From Planctomycetota bacterium (GTDB lineage: Bacteria > Planctomycetota > Planctomycetia > Gemmatales > Gemmataceae), in NCBI GenBank assembly GCA_018970845.1, contig JAGWVO010000079.1:1-12020 (forward strand): a DNA stretch of 12,020 nucleotides, given 5' to 3'. Positions 1 to 6,886 of this stretch are shown here, one piece after another; within the stretch, counting starts at the first letter, position 1, and every line of letters begins with the position of its first letter. The notes below the pieces were generated by a model. It was not told the DNA's origin, did no database searches, and saw only the letters and a program-made list of their open reading frames with translations. A program made the position numbers and the translations under genes.

Positions 1-18
1 GGATTCATGGCCTGGATC

Positions 19-59
19 GATTTTCACATTGTTTAATTATCATGATTTTAGCGAAAAAA
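19..59 (+). promoter_or_regulatory. AT-rich putative promoter/leader upstream of the clostripain gene
   Basis: This stretch is clearly AT-rich while the rest of the window is GC-rich, and it lies about 80 to 120 nt before the chosen start of the peptidase gene. It contains a -10-like hexamer, TATCAT, at 39-44, which differs from the sigma70 consensus at one position. No convincing -35 hexamer sits at the right distance. Promoter function is inferred from composition and position only. Confidence 0.3.
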
Positions 60-139
60 GATGTCCGGTTCACCCGTCGGCAAACGCCAAACATGGTAAG
101 GGCCTGATAAACTGGGCCAAACAACCTTGGGGATCATCG

Positions 140-2860
140 ATGCTTACGGCAAACCGCTTCCACCGCCAGAACACCCGCAAGGCCAATGCCTTGCGGCGAC
201 CCTTGGCCCTTGAAGCGCTTGAAAGCCGCGAGGTGCCCACCATTTCCAACCTGCTTCCCACGATGGCGGAACTGGAAGCCAGCACCACGGACATTTTCAG
301 GATCGACCTATCACTGGGAAACCAGCAGCGGGTGGTTCGCCAGGAAACGAATGTGGCCGGCGAGGTCGATATTTATTCCTTCACGCCCCTGTGGAGCGGG
401 TCGTACCGATTCACCGGTGACGCGCTCAGGGGGTCGAAAATGGATCCCGTGATCGCCGTCTATGACTCTGCCGGCGACCGGATCGCCTTCAACGACGACG
501 CCTCAAGCCGAACCACGAACAGCCTGGCGTCGGCGACCCTGACAGCCGGGGTGACTTACCAGTTCGCGGTGTCAAGCTACGACACCGCCACGGTGGGCAA
601 GTACAGCGTCAGCGTCACCGGGATGCTTCAGGACGATGCCTACGAGAACAACGACACCCTCGGTCAGGCCCGGGCCTTGTCCGCCGCCTCCGGCGTCGTC
701 CTCACGGGTGTCATGGCGGATTCGCAGGATTATTACAGGTTTTCCCTGGCCGGGCCGGCCAAGGCCGGATCATCCGTGTCCATCGACTTTGCCAACGCCC
801 AGGGAGACCTCGACCTGAGGTTGCTGGACTCGCGCGGCCAACTCCTGCGCTCGAGCGCCGGGGAGGGCGACAGGGAATTGATCGACCTGACAGGCCTGGT
901 GGCCGGAAAATACTATGTCCAAGTTTTTGGATACGCTGGATCCTACAATCCTTCCTACCAGTTGACCCTTGATGCCGCCGCGGAATCGGCCGCTCCGCCA
1001 GCGATCGCCGCCGACGCCTTCGAGCCGAACAACACGCTTTCCTCAGCCGCCAACCTGGGCTCGATCACGGAAAACAAGCAATGGGGCAACCTGACGCTGA
1101 CCAGGGGAGACACGGACTTCTTCAAGTTCACCCTGGGATCGGCGGGTTCAGCCGCCAGCGAGGTCCTCGTGAACTTCCGCCACAGCCAGGGCGATGTGGA
1201 TGCCGAACTTTTCGACTCGGCTGGTAAGCGGGTCGCGATTTCCCAGTCTGTCAGTGACCAGGAGAGGTTCAGCCTCGAGGGATTCGCCGCGGGAACCTAT
1301 TCCCTGAGGGTCTTTGGCTACAAGGGCGCCGTCAGCCCGGCCTACAGCCTGGTCATCAACCACCAGATGCCGACAACCCCCGTCGATCCACCCGTCACGC
1401 CCCCCGTGAATCCTCCAACCACGCCCTCGACGGGAGCCTGGACGATCATGGTCTACATGACGGCCACCGATCTTGCCACTTTCGGATTCCAGGATGTCAA
1501 CGAAATGGAGGATGCCCTCACCCGCCTCGCCCCGGGCGTGAACATCACCATTTTCTGGGATCAATGGAACCAAAGGTCCTACGCCACCGGCGGTGGCACC
1601 CAGGCGGCTTGGGGAACCGCGGGCCGCGCCATCCTCCAGGCCGACGCCAACATGAATTCGGTCGCCACCACCTTCGACATCATCGGGGAGCGGAACACCG
1701 GCGATCCGGCCACCCTTCGCGACTTCATCACCTGGAGCGCCGCGAACGCTCCCGCCACAAACTATGCCCTCGTCATGTGGAACCATGGCGGCGGATTGTC
1801 GGGCGTGAACTTTGATGACGAGTCCGGCAACAACAGCATCACGATCGGCGACCTCCGTTCGGCCATCACCCAGGCCGGCGTTCCCCTTCAGGTTCTCGCC
1901 TACGACGCATGCCTCATGGGCATGGTCGAGCAGGCCTACGAGGCCCGTGAGCTTGCCACCGTGCAACTGGCCTCGGAGGAAGTCATCGACGGCCCCGGCT
2001 ACAACTACAGGACGGTTTTCCAGGCGCTCAACTCCAACCCGCAGGCCGTTGGCGCGACGGCACTGGCACAGGGAATGGTCTCGAGCTTCACGGCCTCGTA
2101 CGGTTCGGACGGATTTTCCACTTTCTCGGCCGTGGCCAGCGCCTCCGTCACCGGTGTCACCACCGCCCTGCGCGCCTTCACGACGGCGTCCAGCGGCCTG
2201 ACTTCGGCCAACCTCACCGCCGTGAGGTCGATCCTCGCGGGCGTGACCCGTTTCGACTTCCCCGAGAACATCGACCTCAGGCAGTTCATGCAGCGCGTTT
2301 CCACGACGACCACGCTGCCCGCCGCCGTGCGCGCCGCCGCCACATCGGTTGTCACGGCGGTGGATCAAACCGTGTTCTCAAGGATGGCTGATTCGCGCCA
2401 GACCGGCGGACTTGCGATTTACCTGCCCTCATCGACGGCCCAGGAATCCACGGCATACGGCTTGTTCACCGGCTTTGACGCCGCCACGGGATGGGGCGGT
2501 TTCGTCAACAGGCTCCTTGGGCGCACCGCAGCCAGCCGCCTTGGGTCTGGCATGGGGTTGTCGGGAATGGCCACCCGCGGAATTCACTCCGCCGCTATCG
2601 GGGCGCAAGCCGCTTTGCCGGAGTCACCGGGCCGGATTCTGGCAAACGCCCTATCCCCGGTGAACTCGCTGCGTCCGCAGGTGGAAGCTCAAGGCCTTCC
2701 AAGGGCTTCCAGCGTTGGCCATGGCCGGCCGCCCGAATTTGTTGTCGCATCGACCGAGCCAACCCGTTCACCGGCTTCAGTGGCCTCCGTTCGCCGGGAG
2801 GCGGCCGTGGATGCCATGTTCGCCTCCAGTGTTGCTGACGGCTTTGCCTCACCAATCTGA
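140..2860 (+). CDS. Secreted clostripain-family (C11) cysteine peptidase with three PPC domains
   Basis: This gene encodes a predicted extracellular or cell-surface endopeptidase of 906 residues. After a short basic N-terminus comes the planctomycete LEPR-XLL-like motif, LEALESREVP, at about residues 24-33. Three bacterial pre-peptidase C-terminal (PPC) beta-sandwich domains follow at roughly 65-160, 165-278 and 292-408; the second and third open with the typical D-A-(Y/F)-E-x-N-(D/N)-T motif. A Pro/Thr-rich linker (about 410-432) leads to the C11 domain (about 434-793). Its catalytic dyad is visible as His549 in MWNHGGG and Cys591 in YDACLMG. The Asp two residues before the Cys corresponds to an acidic S1-pocket residue in family members, which favours Arg/Lys at P1. 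The last 113 residues or so are low-complexity with no recognised domain. I chose the ATG at 140 because GGGGA at 129-133 precedes it by 6 nt and the sorting motif then lies near the N-terminus. The frame stays open upstream to a TTG at 29, but that stretch looks non-coding. The peptidase assignment is firm; the substrate is unknown. Confidence 0.9.
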   Translation: MLTANRFHRQNTRKANALRRPLALEALESREVPTISNLLPTMAELEASTTDIFRIDLSLGNQQRVVRQETNVAGEVDIYSFTPLWSGSYRFTGDALRGSKMDPVIAVYDSAGDRIAFNDDASSRTTNSLASATLTAGVTYQFAVSSYDTATVGKYSVSVTGMLQDDAYENNDTLGQARALSAASGVVLTGVMADSQDYYRFSLAGPAKAGSSVSIDFANAQGDLDLRLLDSRGQLLRSSAGEGDRELIDLTGLVAGKYYVQVFGYAGSYNPSYQLTLDAAAESAAPPAIAADAFEPNNTLSSAANLGSITENKQWGNLTLTRGDTDFFKFTLGSAGSAASEVLVNFRHSQGDVDAELFDSAGKRVAISQSVSDQERFSLEGFAAGTYSLRVFGYKGAVSPAYSLVINHQMPTTPVDPPVTPPVNPPTTPSTGAWTIMVYMTATDLATFGFQDVNEMEDALTRLAPGVNITIFWDQWNQRSYATGGGTQAAWGTAGRAILQADANMNSVATTFDIIGERNTGDPATLRDFITWSAANAPATNYALVMWNHGGGLSGVNFDDESGNNSITIGDLRSAITQAGVPLQVLAYDACLMGMVEQAYEARELATVQLASEEVIDGPGYNYRTVFQALNSNPQAVGATALAQGMVSSFTASYGSDGFSTFSAVASASVTGVTTALRAFTTASSGLTSANLTAVRSILAGVTRFDFPENIDLRQFMQRVSTTTTLPAAVRAAATSVVTAVDQTVFSRMADSRQTGGLAIYLPSSTAQESTAYGLFTGFDAATGWGGFVNRLLGRTAASRLGSGMGLSGMATRGIHSAAIGAQAALPESPGRILANALSPVNSLRPQVEAQGLPRASSVGHGRPPEFVVASTEPTRSPASVASVRREAAVDAMFASSVADGFASPI

Positions 2861-2905
2861 GTTCGTTTGGCCAATCAAGAACGGCTGATGTGACAAATCC
2901 TGATC

Positions 2906-2970
2906 AAGTTTCCCATTCTTCCGGTTCGATAGAACCGGAAGAACCCGCTTTCTCGCGGGGAGGGAAACTT
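2906..2970 (+). promoter_or_regulatory. Putative structured 5' leader (three-way junction) of the BBP7 gene
   Basis: Three helices nest exactly. An outer 9-bp stem pairs 2906-2914 (AAGTTTCCC) with 2962-2970 (GGGAAACTT). Inside it is a perfect 12-bp hairpin, 2916-2927 with 2932-2943, loop GATA. Directly abutting that is a 5-bp hairpin, 2944-2948 (CCCGC) with 2955-2959 (GCGGG), loop TTTCTC. Only A2915 and G2960-A2961 are unpaired in the junction. The GGAGG ribosome-binding site (2959-2963) and the spacer up to the base before the ATG lie in the 3' side of the fold, so the structure could limit translation of the next gene. The 12-bp hairpin alone could also serve to end the upstream peptidase transcript, but no T-run follows it. 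I do not recognise a known riboswitch class. The pairing is seen directly; the regulatory role is inferred. Confidence 0.5.
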
Positions 2971-2971
2971 C

Positions 2972-4279
2972 ATGGCCATGCCTCTGGTTCCTTGCCTTTT
3001 CCTCATGGCACTGGGCCCTGTCGGTCAATCTGCCGGGGAATCCAGTGGCGGATTTGCCCCGGTCGCCATGCCCTCAAGCATTTTTGGCAGCGACTGGAAC
3101 GCCTACGGAACCAAACCAGTTTCCGGCTTCACCAAGGGTCTTTCCACTGAAACGGTCCAATCCCCGCCCAACCCTGGCTCGGATCGTTTTCCCGGAAGCG
3201 GCGCTTGGTGGATTGAATCGGACTTCGTGTTCGCCTGGATCCGCGGCGCGAAGACGCCGCCGTTGCTCGCGGCTGTTTCCGCCGGTGATCCCGCCAATCC
3301 CCTGGCGATTCCCGGACTTCCGGGCACCGTGATTTTGGCGGGAGGCGACCTCTCCAACGACGGAATGCGGCCGGGACTTCGCATCGGCACCGGATGCTGG
3401 CTGAACGAGGAGCGGACGATCGGGCTCCAAGGATCGTTCCTGATGGTGGGATCGGGCGCGCAGACCGTGACGGCTGGCGGGAACCCGTCCAACACTCCCT
3501 TTGTCTTGAGCCGCCCGGTGGTCGATGTGGCCACCGGCGCGTCCGCCGCGATTCCCGTCAATTTTCCCGGATTGGTTCAAGGTGGCGCCGTGGTTTCGGC
3601 CAAGGCGGGATACCTTTACGGCGCCGATGCCGTGGCGAGGCTGAACCTGTTCCAGCGCCTGGGGCCCGACGGATCGGAGGCGCCCGACCGGAGTTTTCGA
3701 CTCGACGGCACCATGGGATACCAGTTCCTGCATTACAGCGACGGCATCGGGATCAGGCAGTCGCTCACGCCTACCGGCGGCATCCTCCCGGGAATCCAAT
3801 CGATCAGTTCGTACGAGCAGTTCAACGCCTCGAACATGTTCAATGGCGGCACCGCCGGCCTGACCGCCGAATGGTGGACGGGGCGGTGGCACCTTCAAGC
3901 CGCCGGAAGGATTGGCCTGGGCGGCCTTTCCCGGCAGGCCAGCGTCTCGGGTGAAAGCGCCGTCACCCTTGCGGGAAACACGGTCAATGTTCCGGGGGCG
4001 CTTCTGGCGCAGCCGAGCAACACGGGCGGATACAGGTCCTGTTCGCTGGCCTGGTTGCCGCAGGCCGACTTCAAGGTCGACTACCGGCTCACCGAGAGGG
4101 TGATCCTGAGCGCCGGCTACACCATGCTGGTCTTGCCCGAGGTCTGGCGGGCCGCGGAGCAGATCGATCCCGTCGTGAACCTGGCCCAGACGGGCGGGAT
4201 TCCCCGGCCCGTCTTTCCCGACACGAGGTCGGCGTTGTGGATGCAGGGGATCACGCTCGGCGCCCGGCTCGATTTCTGA
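2972..4279 (+). CDS. BBP7-family outer-membrane beta-barrel protein
   Basis: This gene encodes a 435-residue protein of the planctomycete BBP7 (DUF1551-type) beta-barrel family, expected in the outer membrane. A short hydrophobic segment (about residues 3-20) acts as signal peptide. A polar linker reaches about residue 77. The barrel begins with WWIESDFVFAWIRG (79-92), the usual opening of the family, and proceeds through alternating amphipathic strands with G-x-R-x-G and W-aromatic turns. The protein ends in LGARLDF with a terminal Phe, as expected of barrels inserted by the BAM machinery. The ATG at 2972 is supported by GGAGG at 2959-2963 with 8 nt spacing. The ATG at 2978 is in frame but spaced too far from it. 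The upstream leader can fold over this ribosome-binding site. The gene meets the next gene tail to tail with 6 nt between stop codons. The molecular function of the family (pore, adhesin or structural) is not established. Confidence 0.85.
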   Translation: MAMPLVPCLFLMALGPVGQSAGESSGGFAPVAMPSSIFGSDWNAYGTKPVSGFTKGLSTETVQSPPNPGSDRFPGSGAWWIESDFVFAWIRGAKTPPLLAAVSAGDPANPLAIPGLPGTVILAGGDLSNDGMRPGLRIGTGCWLNEERTIGLQGSFLMVGSGAQTVTAGGNPSNTPFVLSRPVVDVATGASAAIPVNFPGLVQGGAVVSAKAGYLYGADAVARLNLFQRLGPDGSEAPDRSFRLDGTMGYQFLHYSDGIGIRQSLTPTGGILPGIQSISSYEQFNASNMFNGGTAGLTAEWWTGRWHLQAAGRIGLGGLSRQASVSGESAVTLAGNTVNVPGALLAQPSNTGGYRSCSLAWLPQADFKVDYRLTERVILSAGYTMLVLPEVWRAAEQIDPVVNLAQTGGIPRPVFPDTRSALWMQGITLGARLDF

Positions 4280-4285
4280 GCCCGA

Positions 4286-6634
4286 TCAGCGCCTCAAGGA
4301 ATAGTTGATGACGGCCTTGCCGAGAGTCGCGGCGCCTTCGAAGTCGTGCCCGAGGCAGTCGGGCGATTTCGCCCGTTCCAGGGCGCAGCCAAGGTCGATG
4401 GGGCTGTAGAGCACCACCCAGCGGCCCTGCCATTTCACCCCTTCCAGCCTTGGCGGGCCGGGTTCAAACCCCGGGCTTGGCTTTCCGCCGGGCAATTCCC
4501 GTCGTTTCCTCACCTCGGTGATGCGGGTTCCATTGAGTTCGGCGCCATACAGCTCGTCGTCCAGCGGAACCGGTTCGAGCTTGGGCCTTGGCGCCCCGGG
4601 CGGCAGTTCGGAGTTCTTGAACAGGTCGTTGACGAACGCCCTGAACGAGGCGTCGAACGCCTTGGAACCGCAGCAGGCATCCGCCAGCAGGATCCCTCCG
4701 TTTTCCAGCGAGAACCTCAGGCGGTCGAGGCGCGCCGGCGGGAAGGAGAACGCCTGCCTGCCATGCATGTAAAAAAAGCGGAAGTCGAGGATTTGCTCGG
4801 CGTCGGGAGGCAGCGTTGCGGGTTCGGGCACGACATCGAGGCCCAGCTTGCGCGCCTCGAGCATGAGGTGGCGCACGGCCTTGGGGGCCGGTTGCCAGTC
4901 TCCCTCGTGGCGGATCTGCGCGGCGCGTAGAAAGCCGCGCCTGACGGGGATCTTGTCGCCTCCGCGGGCCACCTCGACTTCGGTGAGGCGGGGCCGGGGC
5001 GGTTCGAGTCCCGTGGCGTAGGCCACGATGCTGGCACCCAGCTTGAAGGCGATTTCCCCGCGCTTGGACTTGTCGTCCTTGGCCTCCCAGTAACCGGCGA
5101 TGGGCTTGGGAAGGTAAAGCAGCACGATCTTGCACCCCTGCGAGACCCCGTAGACCGGGAACTCATCATCGGGCACGACGAACTTGCCCGTGGCGGTCCA
5201 CAGCGGGTGCCCGGGCGGGAGGCGGAACATTTCGTTGTCGGGAAACAAGTCTTTCACCAGGGCGCGGAATTCGGCATCGAACTCTCCCCTGCCGCAGCAG
5301 GCCTCCGCCACCACGAATCCGCCGTTGGCGAGGTATTCCTTGAGAAGTTCCTTCTCGCGCCCGCCCGGCACGCGCGTGTGGTGGTTGAAGAAGACGATGG
5401 GGCTGCCCAGCAACTCGTCGGCCAGCGCGCGGACGCTGTCGGCATCCTCCGCGGCCGCTTGGCGAACATCGAAGATCTGCCAAGCCAAGGGCATTCCCTT
5501 GAACACCTCCCTGCTGCAGAAATCGGTCAGGTTGCGCATGTCGGAACGCTTGTTGTTCCAGCCGTCGCCCACATTGTGGGCGAGCTTGGACACGAGAACC
5601 GGAGTGCGCCCCTTGGAAAGGAACAAGAGTGACAAGCTGGTGGCCACGACGGGCCAGTTGTCGAGGCCGAAGGCGGCCTCCCCGGCCTGGTAACCCCATG
5701 AGCCGTCCTGTTTCTGCTGTTCCACAAGGTATCGGCTTCCCACCCTGTACCAGTCATGGCCGCCGAAGAAGCGCTGCCCGGTGAGCCTTCCGGCGCGCTC
5801 GATGCCGTAGAGGGCGTAAAAGACATGGTGAAGCCGGCGGGTGGCCTCGCGGTTCATGCGCCCGGGAAAGTTCGTGCCGATCCAGTCGAGGGCCTGGCGG
5901 ACCGGGCGTATCTCGTCGTACAGGCCGCAGTTGAGGGCGCTGCCGTCGGCCTGGAGGACGGCCTTGCCGGTCTGAAGGTCCATGCCGCAAATCAGGAGGT
6001 TGCACAGGCCGGCGGTGGTCATGGTCATCGTCGTGAACCCGCCGCCCCGGTAGGTCCAGCCTCCGTCGCGCTGTTGCGACTGGAGGAAGAACTGGCGCAC
6101 CGCCCGCAGCTTGTCGGGGCTGACCTGGTGTCCGGCCAAAAGCGCCTCGTGCAGCCCCAGGAGGGCGTATTGAGTATTCGAATTGTCGGGAATGGCCCCG
6201 TCGGCGACATAGCTCCAGCCGACGAGGTTGGGGTGCCGCACCATCGCCCGTTCCAGCCAGGCGACATTCGCCTTGACGCGTCCGGCATCCTCGGGTTGCC
6301 CGGCGAGGCAGTACACCATTGTCTGGAGTCCGACGGTGTAGGTTTGCTCGGGCGGGAGGCCCCGGAGGTACTTGAGGCCGCGCTGGATCATCTCGTCCTG
6401 GGGCGGCACACCGGATTGCAACAGGGCCAGCATGGCCAGCGAGGTCCATCCGCCCTTGCGGGCTGCGCTTTCGGCGTCAACCTCCCAGTTTCCCCGGCCC
6501 TTTTCCTGGTCCCTCAGGAAACGAATGCCCCGTTCGATGGAAACCCTCACCTGGTCGACCAGCTTGGCTTCCTGCTGCGCTTGCGCCGGGGCGGCGCAGG
6601 CCAGCATCAGGACCATGATCTTCGTCAGGCGCAT
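4286..6634 (-). CDS. Exported alpha/alpha-toroid protein with two DUF4159 domains
   Basis: This gene encodes a 782-residue protein with a clear signal peptide (MRLTKIMVLMLACAAPAQAQ). Residues about 22-340 resemble the prenyltransferase/squalene-cyclase alpha/alpha toroid, with repeated Q-x-x-(D/G)-G-(S/G)-W motifs such as QQRDGGWTY and QKQDGSWGY, each followed by an alanine/leucine-rich helix. No DxDD or DCTAE-type catalytic motif of true triterpene cyclases is visible, so enzymatic cyclisation is not claimed. Two DUF4159 copies follow (about 342-542 and 548-782). Each carries NGG-(F/I)-hydrophobic-A-(E/D)-ACCG and then FDA-x-FRA-x-V-x-DLF, with the Cys pairs at 446-447 and 654-655. I chose the ATG at 6634 because GGAGG lies 6 nt upstream and it begins the signal peptide cleanly. 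An ATG 24 nt further upstream is possible but would add eight residues before it. This architecture is widespread in planctomycetes and has no assigned function. Confidence 0.85.
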   Translation of the reverse strand: MRLTKIMVLMLACAAPAQAQQEAKLVDQVRVSIERGIRFLRDQEKGRGNWEVDAESAARKGGWTSLAMLALLQSGVPPQDEMIQRGLKYLRGLPPEQTYTVGLQTMVYCLAGQPEDAGRVKANVAWLERAMVRHPNLVGWSYVADGAIPDNSNTQYALLGLHEALLAGHQVSPDKLRAVRQFFLQSQQRDGGWTYRGGGFTTMTMTTAGLCNLLICGMDLQTGKAVLQADGSALNCGLYDEIRPVRQALDWIGTNFPGRMNREATRRLHHVFYALYGIERAGRLTGQRFFGGHDWYRVGSRYLVEQQKQDGSWGYQAGEAAFGLDNWPVVATSLSLLFLSKGRTPVLVSKLAHNVGDGWNNKRSDMRNLTDFCSREVFKGMPLAWQIFDVRQAAAEDADSVRALADELLGSPIVFFNHHTRVPGGREKELLKEYLANGGFVVAEACCGRGEFDAEFRALVKDLFPDNEMFRLPPGHPLWTATGKFVVPDDEFPVYGVSQGCKIVLLYLPKPIAGYWEAKDDKSKRGEIAFKLGASIVAYATGLEPPRPRLTEVEVARGGDKIPVRRGFLRAAQIRHEGDWQPAPKAVRHLMLEARKLGLDVVPEPATLPPDAEQILDFRFFYMHGRQAFSFPPARLDRLRFSLENGGILLADACCGSKAFDASFRAFVNDLFKNSELPPGAPRPKLEPVPLDDELYGAELNGTRITEVRKRRELPGGKPSPGFEPGPPRLEGVKWQGRWVVLYSPIDLGCALERAKSPDCLGHDFEGAATLGKAVINYSLRR

Positions 6635-6663
6635 GCCGAACCTCCGCGTCGTTCCCATGTGAC

Positions 6664-6669
6664 ATTATC
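6664..6669 (-). promoter_or_regulatory. Possible -10 element of the DUF4159 gene
   Basis: On the minus strand this reads GATAAT, one mismatch from the sigma70 -10 consensus. It would place transcription initiation about 20 to 25 nt before the chosen ATG at 6634, just upstream of the GGAGG. No good -35 hexamer lies 16 to 18 nt upstream, so the call rests on one hexamer and on position. Confidence 0.3.
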
Positions 6670-6733
6670 CATTCGTTGGCCGGGCAAATCCATGCCTTGG
6701 CCGATTCGGGGTGGATGAAAGGTTGCGGGTGGG

Positions 6734-6739
6734 TAAGAT
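6734..6739 (+). promoter_or_regulatory. Possible -10 element of the TPP riboswitch/thiC transcript
   Basis: The hexamer TAAGAT matches the sigma70 -10 consensus at four of six positions. It would put the first transcribed base near 6746, right where the 5' strand of aptamer helix P1 begins (6747). That positional agreement is the main support; the -35 region at the expected distance is poor. Confidence 0.35.
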
Positions 6740-6746
6740 GAGATGA

Positions 6747-6832
6747 GTCGCCAGGGGTGCCGGAATGGAAAGCCGGCTGAGAGCAAACCCTCCGCACCTG
6801 ATCCGGGTCATGCCGGCGAAAGGGAGCGCGAC
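6747..6832 (+). ncRNA. TPP riboswitch aptamer (THI element)
   Basis: The conserved thiamin pyrophosphate aptamer signatures occur in order. They are GGGGTGC (6754-6760), CTGAGA (6777-6782), ACCTGATCCGGGT (6796-6808) and GCGAAAGGGA (6816-6825). Helix P1 is formed by GTCGC (6747-6751) with GCGAC (6828-6832). A short P3-like stem pairs CCGG (6760-6763) with CCGG (6773-6776). The element sits 54 nt upstream of the thiC start, the commonest genomic setting of this class. It senses TPP, the end product of the pathway, and lowers thiC expression when TPP is plentiful. Recognition by sequence is very secure. Confidence 0.97.
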
Positions 6833-6886
6833 GGATCGCCTCACCGGTCCCTGGTCCGACCACCAAGCGCGCCAGGAGACCCGCCC
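6833..6886 (+). promoter_or_regulatory. Expression platform of the TPP riboswitch (SD-sequestering hairpin)
   Basis: Between aptamer and start codon, 6846-6854 (GGTCCCTGG) can pair with 6872-6881 (CCAGGAGACC), giving nine pairs with a single bulged A6877 and a 17-nt loop. This buries the thiC ribosome-binding site AGGAG (6874-6878). The aptamer's conserved AGGGA (6821-6825) can instead pair with TCCCT (6848-6852), the middle of that anti-SD strand. At the same time the 3' strand of P1 can form GCGA/TCGC (6828-6831 with 6836-6839). TPP binding would hold AGGGA and P1 in the aptamer, freeing the anti-SD strand and shutting off translation. No T-run is present, so translational control is favoured over termination. 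The pairings are seen; the mechanism is inferred. Confidence 0.7.

Noticed and set aside
29..139. Upstream extension of the clostripain protein from a TTG
   Set aside because: The region is AT-rich with promoter-like character, and the added residues would bury the N-terminal sorting motif. The ATG at 140 has an SD.
1148..2368. Long minus-strand open frame across the clostripain gene
   Set aside because: It is antisense to a gene with clear domains and catalytic motifs. Its translation is Gly/Arg/Val-rich with no recognisable domain, as expected of a shadow frame in GC-rich DNA.
2890..3150. Possible upstream ORF starting at a GTG in the BBP7 leader
   Set aside because: It has no SD, runs out of frame deep into the BBP7 gene and shows no domain. 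The structured leader explains the region better.
6743..6886. Upstream in-frame extension of thiC
   Set aside because: It would translate through the TPP aptamer; the GTG at 6887 has a proper SD and matches the family N-terminus.
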